Positions 1 through 4,392 of a DNA stretch of 5,693 nucleotides are shown piece after piece. The position numbers were made by a program, and so were the translations under genes. Within the stretch, counting starts at the first letter, position 1. Each line of letters begins with the position of its first letter. Under the pieces are notes generated by a model. That model was not told the origin of the DNA, made no database searches, and saw only the letters and a program-made list of their open reading frames with translations. The DNA lies in assembly GCA_949747745.1 (NCBI GenBank), contig CATKFT010000202.1:1-5693 (forward strand), written 5' to 3'. Source of the stretch: an uncultured Clostridia bacterium. GTDB lineage: Bacteria > Bacillota_A > Clostridia > TANB77 > CAG-508.

Positions 1-599
1 AATCTTTATCAATTATTTTATTAGATATATGAGAAGACAGTATATTAATTGATTTATTACAAGTATGGATAATTTCAGAACTAAAAGGTAACATCAAATT
101 ATTCTTAAAATCAATAAAATTACTAACAATATAAATATTATCATATAAACAATTATTTAATTTAAGAGTTTCTAAAATAACATTACCAATACCTGCAGAT
201 AAAATTATAACAGGAATATTCTTTATATATAAATCATATAAAAAATCTTTAATGCCATCTCTAAAAATAATATTTCCATAGAAAACACACTTTTTTAAAA
301 TATCATAAGTCAAACCATAAGAATAAGTTAAATTCATAACCTCAATATACCAATTTTTCATATAATTACTCTTTGTATCAACATCTAAAGAATAATCAAG
401 TTCAATAGGAGCATACTTTTCATATAAAGCTAAACAATCTCTTTTAAATCCGAGAAGGCATAAAATTAGAGTTTTGGAGAACAGTCCAAGAATCAAGGCT
501 TGATTCAGTAGTAATAGTTCTATCAAAATCCATAAGTACAAAAAAGTTATTATTATTTAGGTGAAAGTTATTTACTTTAATTTTATTAATAAAAAACAT
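1..599 (-). CDS. UMPH-1/NT5C3-type pyrimidine 5'-nucleotidase (HAD superfamily), 3' end off window, +1 frameshift at CGG
   Basis: Probably a cytosolic phosphatase that dephosphorylates nucleoside monophosphates. HAD motif I is DFDRTIT at residues 24-30, with D24 as the expected nucleophile and D26 as the acid/base. EKYAPIELD follows at about 60-68, and motif II PVIILSAGIGN at about 129-139, as in eukaryotic NT5C3 and its clostridial relatives. Motif III (GDS..D) should lie just past the left edge; 199 residues are visible. The ATG at 599 is chosen because AAAGGA lies 10 nt upstream; a longer reading from 635 has no such site. The reading frame is interrupted at codon 50, CGG (452-450): the zero frame ends two codons later at TAA (446-444), whereas skipping the C gives Ser49-Gly50-Phe and an unbroken homologous frame to the window edge. 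Family assignment is confident; exact substrate is not known. No other lesion is visible, so a decayed pseudogene is less likely than recoding or a sequence error. Confidence 0.85.
450..452 (-). other. Candidate +1 recoding site, zero-frame CGG in the nucleotidase gene
   Basis: On the coding strand the context is TCT-CGG-ATT-TAA in the initial frame. Reading TCT, skipping C, then GGA-TTT-AAA-AGA restores the UMPH-1 protein (Ser-Gly-Phe-Lys-Arg). Without the shift the product would be a 51-residue fragment ending before the conserved Pro-Ile-Glu block. Confidence 0.7.
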
Positions 600-609
600 A
601 ATATAAAAA

Positions 610-615
610 TCCTTT
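610..615 (-). promoter_or_regulatory. Ribosome binding site of the nucleotidase gene
   Basis: AAAGGA on the minus strand, 10 nt before the ATG at 599, decides the start. About 23 nt further upstream TATACT (643-638, minus) could be a -10 box, but no convincing -35 box stands at the right distance. The rest of 636-853 holds no gene, repeat or clear RNA that I can see. Confidence 0.55.
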
Positions 616-853
616 CTATTTACTATATAGCACATTTAGTATACAAAAATTGGTTTAAAGAATTGCTTTTAACAAAGTATTGTTTGCCAATAAAGATAGC
701 TTATAGTTAATAATAATTAAAGTAGTTTTATAAGATTAAAAAAATACTTTAATGAAATTCATTATACATATAAAAATCAAAACTTGCAACAAAAAACTAT
801 AAAGTACTAAATTACTCTGATAATGTAAAAATAGGTAGAATTATTTAAAACTA

Positions 854-880
854 TATGATAAAATAAAAACGAAAAGAGGG
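854..880 (+). promoter_or_regulatory. Possible -10 box and ribosome binding site of the Nudix operon
   Basis: TATGAT (854-859) could be a -10 element, though no good -35 box precedes it. AGAGGG (875-880) sits 6 nt before the ATG at 887 and is a convincing Shine-Dalgarno sequence. The ribosome site is firm; the promoter is a guess. Confidence 0.45.
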
Positions 881-886
881 ATAGAA

Positions 887-1447
887 ATGGATTTAAAAAA
901 CGAAATAGAAAAATACAAACCATATAATGAACAAGAGCAAAAAGATAAAGAAATAATGTTAAAAAATATAGATACATTTAATAATATATTAACAAGAGAA
1001 AACGAAATAGCACATTTTACAGCATCAAATTGGGTAGTAAATAAAGAAAAAACAAAAGTACTTATGATATACCATAATATATACAAATCATGGGCATGGA
1101 CAGGAGGACATGCAGATGGTGAAAGTAATTTATTAAAAGTAGCTTTAAGAGAGTTAGAAGAAGAAACAGGATTAAAAAACTTAAAAATATTAAGTGATGG
1201 AATATATGGATTACAAATATTAACAGTAGATGGACATATAAAAAAGGGGAAATATGTAGCATCACACTTACACCTAGATTGCTGTTTCCTTATACAAGCA
1301 GATGAAAACGAAGAAACAAGAATAAAGGAAGATGAAAATAGTGGTGTAAAATGGATAAGTATAGAAGAAGCAATAAAAGTAACAAATGAAGAAAAAATGA
1401 TACCAATATATAGTAAATTAAACGAAAAGCTAAGAAAAATGGAGTGA
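887..1447 (+). CDS. Nudix hydrolase, first gene of a two-gene operon
   Basis: A 186-residue protein with a Nudix fold in its middle and C-terminal part; the family cleaves nucleoside diphosphates linked to another group X. The Nudix box spans residues 74-96: G74, a five-residue spacer, S80, then R88-E89-L90-E-E92-E93-T-G95-L96. The metal-binding REx2EE core is intact, but the first box glutamate is serine (S80), although E79 is next to it. TGGHADGE just before and within the box is typical of a subgroup with an N-terminal helical extension (residues 1-40, many charged residues). VKWISIEEA (154-162) is the usual Nudix C-terminal strand-helix. Stop is TGA, so UGA is a normal stop here. It ends 4 nt before the next Nudix gene, whose ribosome site GGAG lies in its last codons. 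Substrate cannot be told from sequence. The gene has no CGN arginine codon and reads without any frame break. Confidence 0.9.
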   Translation: MDLKNEIEKYKPYNEQEQKDKEIMLKNIDTFNNILTRENEIAHFTASNWVVNKEKTKVLMIYHNIYKSWAWTGGHADGESNLLKVALRELEEETGLKNLKILSDGIYGLQILTVDGHIKKGKYVASHLHLDCCFLIQADENEETRIKEDENSGVKWISIEEAIKVTNEEKMIPIYSKLNEKLRKME

Positions 1448-1451
1448 TAAA

Positions 1452-1844
1452 ATGGAAAAAGAAAAATCATGTGGATGCATAATAATAGAAAATGATAAAG
1501 TTTTATTATTACAACAAGTAGAAGGACATTGGGGATTTCCTAAAGGACATATGGAAAAAAACGAAACAGAAATACAAACAGCTCTAAGAGAAGTTAAAGA
1601 AGAAACAAATTTAGATGTAGAAATTGATAAAAAGAAAAGATATAATGAATATTATATTACAAATAGAGGGTCGCAAAAAGAAGTAGTTCTATTTATAGCA
1701 AAAAAGATAGGAGGAGAAATAAAGGTACAAGAAGAGGAAATAAGAAATATAAAATGGTTACTTTTTAAAGAAGCGGAACAAACAATTACATATGAAAGTA
1801 CAAAAGAATTATTTAGAAAAGTTTTAGAAGACCTAAAATCATAG
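1452..1844 (+). CDS. Nudix hydrolase of the Ap4A hydrolase (bis(5'-nucleosyl)-tetraphosphatase) type
   Basis: A compact 130-residue Nudix protein. SCGCIIIEND at 6-15 starts the fold, and GHWGFPKGHMEKNE (25-38) leads into the box G32-x5-E38-x7-R46-E47-V48-K-E50-E51-T-N53-L54. The WGFPKGH stretch is characteristic of asymmetric diadenosine tetraphosphate hydrolases, which split Ap4A to ATP and AMP and so limit alarmone-like dinucleotides. The usual box glycine before the last hydrophobic residue is Asn (N53), while the metal ligands are kept. IKWLLFKEAEQ (100-110) is the usual closing element. Length is normal for the family. GGAG (1441-1444) inside the end of the upstream gene is its ribosome site, so the two are probably co-transcribed and translationally linked. 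A CGG trinucleotide occurs at 1774-1776 out of frame (GCG-GAA) and causes no break, which makes it an internal control for the CGG pattern. Confidence 0.88.
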   Translation: MEKEKSCGCIIIENDKVLLLQQVEGHWGFPKGHMEKNETEIQTALREVKEETNLDVEIDKKKRYNEYYITNRGSQKEVVLFIAKKIGGEIKVQEEEIRNIKWLLFKEAEQTITYESTKELFRKVLEDLKS

Positions 1845-1856
1845 TTTTTTATATAT

Positions 1857-1889
1857 AGAAAGTCTGCAATAATTTATTGCAGGCTTTCT
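1857..1889. terminator. Intrinsic terminator hairpin between convergent genes
   Basis: AGAAAGTCTGCAAT (1857-1870) pairs with ATTGCAGGCTTTCT (1876-1889): 14 pairs with one G-U and a five-base AATTT loop. It lies just after the second Nudix stop and touches the stop codon of the minus-strand exporter gene. There is T-rich sequence on both flanks, so it may serve both directions. Confidence 0.8.
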
Positions 1890-2507
1890 TATAATATATT
1901 TATAAAAAGACTAACAAAACCAAATAATCCAAATAAAAGAAAAATTATACCAGATAAAGTATTCATAAGCTTATTAGAAATTTTACTAGATAAAAACTTC
2001 CCAAATAAAATAGCAATAGCATCACTAATAACCATACCTAAAATAGCTCCTAAAATCAAGTAAATTTTAACAGCAGGAAATTGTATACCAAGGCCTATAG
2101 AGGCAAGAAAAGTTTTATCACCAAGTTCACCTACTGCAATACTAGTAGCAATAATAAAAATATAACCAATAGCAAAATTAGAAATTTTATTAATAAAACT
2201 AGATTTTTTAGAAGAATCTTCATTTTTATTAAAATTTATTAAAGTAATAATTCCAAAAAATAAAAAAGAAGAGTATGTAATAAATTTTAAAACAGTGTGC
2301 AACCATATATTATCGAAAGAGCCTAAAACTCCACCAAATAAAATAGCAACACCATGACTAAAAAAAGAACCGTAGAGCAACACCTAATAAAATAGAAAAG
2401 CTCTTAATTTTTGTAGAGAAAGATAATACTAAAAGTTGAGTCTTATCACCTAATTCAGACATAAATATCATAAAAAATGCTATAAAAAAAGGGTATAAAC
2501 ACTCCAT
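1889..2507 (-). CDS. TMEM165/GDT1 (UPF0016) family cation exporter, +1 frameshift at CGG
   Basis: An integral membrane protein of 205 residues when the frames are joined. The family moves Mn2+ or Ca2+ out of the cytosol, probably by proton exchange. Two inverted halves each carry the family signature ELGDKT: residues 18-23 in the first helix and 127-132 in the second half. Both are needed for transport, and they fall on opposite sides of the frameshift. Helices run at about 5-30, 38-60, 70-92, 110-140, 150-172 and 182-203, with a charged loop (NFNKNEDSSKK) near 91-101. ATG at 2507 is chosen because AGGTGA (2517-2512) lies just upstream. The initial frame reaches CGG as codon 46 (2372-2370) and then ends at TAG (2360-2358). 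Skipping the C gives GVAL-GSFFSHGVAI, the form expected for clostridial members. Both halves are otherwise clean. The metal cannot be told; I see no yybP-ykoY riboswitch sequence upstream. Confidence 0.85.
2370..2372 (-). other. Candidate +1 recoding site, zero-frame CGG in the exporter gene
   Basis: Coding-strand context is CTA-CGG-TTC-TTT-TTT-TAG. Skipping C gives CTA-GGT-TCT-TTT-TTT-AGT (Leu-Gly-Ser-Phe-Phe-Ser), restoring the exporter. Without the shift a 49-residue fragment with only the first ELGDKT motif is made. This is the only one of the four clean sites preceded by Leu and followed by GGT rather than GGA. Confidence 0.7.
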
Positions 2508-2511
2508 AAAA

Positions 2512-2552
2512 TCACCTAAATAAACTTATGTAGAAATGAATAAAATATTCAT
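2512..2552 (-). promoter_or_regulatory. Exporter gene leader: ribosome site and inverted repeat
   Basis: AGGTGA (2517-2512, minus) is the ribosome binding site of the exporter gene. Upstream, ATGAATA (2536-2542) and TATTCAT (2546-2552) form a perfect 7-bp inverted repeat around three A bases. It could be an operator half-site pair or a small AT hairpin; AT-rich chance palindromes are common, so confidence is low. Confidence 0.4.
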
Positions 2553-2683
2553 GGAAAAAGTAAGAAAAAAATCAACATATGAAAAAGCTACTTTGGACTG
2601 AAAATAGAATATAAATTAATTTATTATGAGAAATAAAAACATAAAAATAAAACCTATTCATATATAGATATAAAGAGGTTTTT

Positions 2684-2749
2684 AGTTTGAAAGAAACTTA
2701 AAATCTTTTATCTCTATGTGTGCCTTGTAAGCGAAGAGATAAAGGAAGG
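2684..2749 (+). promoter_or_regulatory. Structured leader of the YkvI-type gene, hairpin meeting the ribosome site
   Basis: CTTTTATCTCT (2705-2715) pairs with AGAGATAAAGG (2735-2745) over 11 bp, with one U-G, around a 19-base loop. The 3' arm contains the first bases of the Shine-Dalgarno region GGAAGG (2744-2749), which stands 9 nt before the ATG at 2759. A smaller hairpin, AGTTT (2684-2688) with AAACT (2694-2698), lies upstream. No U-run follows, so translational control fits better than termination. I do not recognise a known riboswitch class. Confidence 0.5.
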
Positions 2750-2758
2750 AAAATTTAT

Positions 2759-3770
2759 ATGAAAAATATATTAAAAGTAGTTTTTGTTATAATAGGAACA
2801 ATTATAGGAGCAGGATTTGCTTCACGGAAAAGAGATATACCTATTTTTTGGTAGGTATGGGAAAAATGGAATAATAGGAATAATAATATCTCAAATTATA
2901 ATAGGAATAATTATATATAAAGTCTTAAAAATATCAAAAGAAAAGGATATAGCAAATTACAAACAGTTAATAAAACACATAAATAAAAATAGTAAAACAA
3001 ATGAAATAGTAAAAATAATTATAAACATATTTTTACTAATATCATTTTACGTAATGATAGCAGGATTTAGTGCATACTTCTCACAAGAACTAGGAATACC
3101 AAGTATAATAGGAACAATAACTGTAGTAACACTATGTTATATGATATTTATGGGGAATATAGAAAGCATAATAAAAGTAAATACCATATTAATACCAATA
3201 TTAACAATATCCATAATAATCTTAATTTTAAAAAACATAGATGCCTATACATATATAAGTGGGAAAACGACACAAAGCAGTATAATAGAAAGCATATATA
3301 ATGGAATATTATATTCAAGTTATAACAGTATAACATTAATACCAATAATAATACCACTAAAAAAATACCTAGTAACTAAAAAACAAACAAAACAAGTATC
3401 TGTAATAACAATAATAATACTAATAATATTAGCTATGACAATATATGGGTTATTATTAAAAGTAGACATAGATATTAATAAACTAGACTTACCAACAGTA
3501 TATGTAGCAAGTATGAATGGAAAAATATACAAATACCTATATGGAGGAATAATACTTTTTGCAATATTTACATCAAGCATATCAGCAGGATATAGCATAT
3601 TAGAAAATTATGAAAAGGATAGAAAAAGATATAAAAAAATAGCACTATTACTATGTGTAAGTTCAATACTAGTATCAAAAATAGGATTTTCAACATTAGT
3701 AAATTTATTATATCCAATATTTGGTTTACTTGGAACAGTGCAAATAGTTATGCTACTAAAAGGTACGTAA
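2759..3770 (+). CDS. YkvI-type membrane transporter, +1 frameshift at CGG
   Basis: A polytopic membrane protein of 336 residues once the frames are joined, close to the usual YkvI length. YkvI proteins belong to the APC-like (LeuT-fold) transporters and are related to branched-chain amino acid carriers; the real substrate is unknown. The N-terminus reads VVFVIIGTIIGAGFAS then GKEIYLFFGRYG, matching the family's conserved GAGFASGxE element. This element sits in the unwound first helix and binds substrate or ion. About ten further hydrophobic segments follow, with a YSSYNS-IPII region near the middle and a short C-terminal tail. GGAAGG (2744-2749) places the start at ATG 2759. The initial frame meets CGG as codon 23 (2825-2827) and stops at TAG (2852-2854), leaving 31 residues; skipping C restores Ser22-Gly23-Lys-Glu. 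An in-frame TTG at 2817 has no ribosome site and would remove the first helix, so a downstream start is unlikely. No other lesion is seen in the remaining 314 codons. Confidence 0.85.
2825..2827 (+). other. Candidate +1 recoding site, zero-frame CGG in the YkvI-type gene
   Basis: Context is GCT-TCA-CGG-AAA-AGA in the initial frame; skipping C gives GCT-TCA-GGA-AAA-GAG (Ala-Ser-Gly-Lys-Glu). The restored glycine is in the most conserved motif of the family, which makes this the clearest single site in the window. Confidence 0.75.
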
Positions 3771-3804
3771 AAGTCAAAAAACAATTGACATAAATAGACT
3801 TTTT
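3769..3804 (+). terminator. Weak terminator candidate after the YkvI-type gene
   Basis: AAAAGTC (3769-3775) can pair with GACTTTT (3797-3803), followed by one more T. Inside it GTCAA (3773-3777) can instead pair with TTGAC (3785-3789). The stem has only two G-C pairs and a large loop, so it is weak, and it overlaps the likely promoter of the next gene. Confidence 0.3.
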
Positions 3805-3823
3805 ACTAGAAATTTGCTACAAT
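3795..3823 (+). promoter_or_regulatory. Promoter candidate for the small membrane protein gene
   Basis: TAGACT (3795-3800), a 17-nt spacer and TACAAT (3818-3823) match a housekeeping sigma promoter reasonably well. A perfect TTGACA (3785-3790) lies 10 nt further upstream but is at the wrong distance for this -10. A short leader follows with a 5-bp hairpin, CGATA (3835-3839) and TATCG (3845-3849). Confidence 0.5.
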
Positions 3824-3857
3824 TAACTTGTAACCGATAAAAAATATCGTAAAAAGT

Positions 3858-3863
3858 AGGAGG
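3858..3863 (+). promoter_or_regulatory. Strong ribosome binding site fixing the start at ATG 3872
   Basis: A perfect AGGAGG with 8 nt to ATG 3872. It matters because the long open frame downstream is not in phase with this ATG; the strong site shows that translation begins here and must change frame. Confidence 0.8.
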
Positions 3864-3871
3864 AATTATTT

Positions 3872-4260
3872 ATGAAGTTTGAACGGAAACAACAGAAAAA
3901 TGTGTAGTAGCAAGTATAATTATACTCTTTCTCTTATTGCTTGTAGGAATATTTGGTATAAGTAGCAATGGAATGGGCGTGTCGGTAGTATTTATTGTGA
4001 TGATTATTATATGGATAGTAGTTTTGATTGTGTTATTAATCATACCAGATGATTTCTCGTATTATGTAGTAGTAGATGATTATAATATTGTGATTGAAGA
4101 AAAGAAAAATAATCATCGTAGGTTTGAGAAGCAGTTTTTTAGAATTGCTGATAAAAACCACCGAAACATAATACTGGATGATGTGCTGGAAAGAGGAAAA
4201 TTTTGCTACAATCAAAAACTTCTGGAATTCTTACAGGGGATTGAAATTGAGTCTCCTTAA
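3872..4260 (+). CDS. Small two-helix membrane protein of unknown function, frame change near its start
   Basis: I do not recognise the family. The joined product is about 129 residues. It has two hydrophobic segments (about 13-30 and 37-59) separated by a short Gly-rich loop, then a soluble tail of about 70 residues (DDFSYYVVVDDYN onward) rich in Asp, Asn and aromatic residues, perhaps a small PH-like beta domain. ATG 3872 has a perfect ribosome site but reads only 11 codons (MKFERKQQKNV) to TAG 3905-3907. The main frame, open from 3883, is reached by a -1 shift at the CGG codon 5 (3884-3886), giving MKFE then TETTEKC. Alternatively a -1 change near 3904 gives MKFERKQQKNVVVAS, which has a natural basic N-terminus and reads CGG as Arg. 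A +1 skip of the C, as in the other genes, leads to a stop after about 27 codons. Codons are visibly richer in G and C than in its neighbours (GTG, CTG, GGC, TCG, CGT, CGA), suggesting recent acquisition, so plain decay by one base deletion is possible. It has its own promoter and terminator. Confidence 0.6.
3884..3886 (+). other. In-frame CGG in the small membrane protein gene, frame change unresolved
   Basis: The fifth zero-frame CGG (GAA-CGG-AAA). Unlike the others, the downstream gene frame corresponds to -1 or +2, not +1, and the frame change could equally lie at 3898-3907. It is listed because it is again a CGG upstream of a frame break, but it should not be counted as a clean example. 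Confidence 0.35.
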
Positions 4261-4271
4261 ATAAGAAAAGG

Positions 4272-4305
4272 GTGGTGTGTTAGAAATAATGCACCACATT
4301 TTTTT
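4272..4305 (+). terminator. Strong intrinsic terminator after the small membrane protein gene
   Basis: GTGGTG (4272-4277) pairs with CACCAC (4292-4297). The stem extends inward by two G-U and three A-U pairs to a GAAA tetraloop (4283-4286). Seven T bases follow (4299-4305). It lies 12 nt after the stop codon. Confidence 0.88.
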
Positions 4306-4328
4306 AAACATAAAAATATAAAAAACAC

Positions 4329-4343
4329 TAAATAATATTGAAA
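4329..4343 (+). repeat. 15-nt direct repeat, copy 1 (copy 2 at 5623-5637)
   Basis: TAAATAATATTGAAA occurs identically at 4329-4343 and 5623-5637. The first copy contains the -35 box of the propeller gene; the second lies downstream of that gene and could belong to a further promoter. AT-rich composition makes chance plausible. Confidence 0.4.
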
Positions 4344-4366
4344 AAAAAGTGCAAAACTGATATAAA
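4338..4366 (+). promoter_or_regulatory. Promoter of the membrane-anchored propeller gene
   Basis: TTGAAA (4338-4343), a 17-nt spacer and TATAAA (4361-4366) form a good housekeeping promoter. GGGGAG (4382-4387), 5 nt before ATG 4393, is the ribosome site. The preceding terminator makes this an independent transcription unit. Confidence 0.7.
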
Positions 4367-4392
4367 TAAGTAATAAAAAGTGGGGAGATATA

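Noticed and set aside
841..1470. Long minus-strand open frame of 209 codons opposite the first Nudix gene
   Set aside because: It is the complement of an AT-rich gene with a clear Nudix box, and its product is low-complexity Ser/Phe/Ile with no ribosome site.
1857..1889. Hairpin as a CRISPR-like or mobile-element repeat
   Set aside because: Single copy between two convergent stops with T-rich flanks; a terminator explains it fully. I saw no CRISPR array, tRNA, rRNA or transposase in the window.
2508..2758. yybP-ykoY manganese riboswitch upstream of the cation exporter
   Set aside because: Such riboswitches often precede this family, but I could not find the conserved core on the minus strand; only an AT palindrome is present.
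3148..3598. Minus-strand open frames opposite the YkvI-type gene
   Set aside because: Shadow frames of a membrane protein gene; no ribosome sites and no recognisable motifs.
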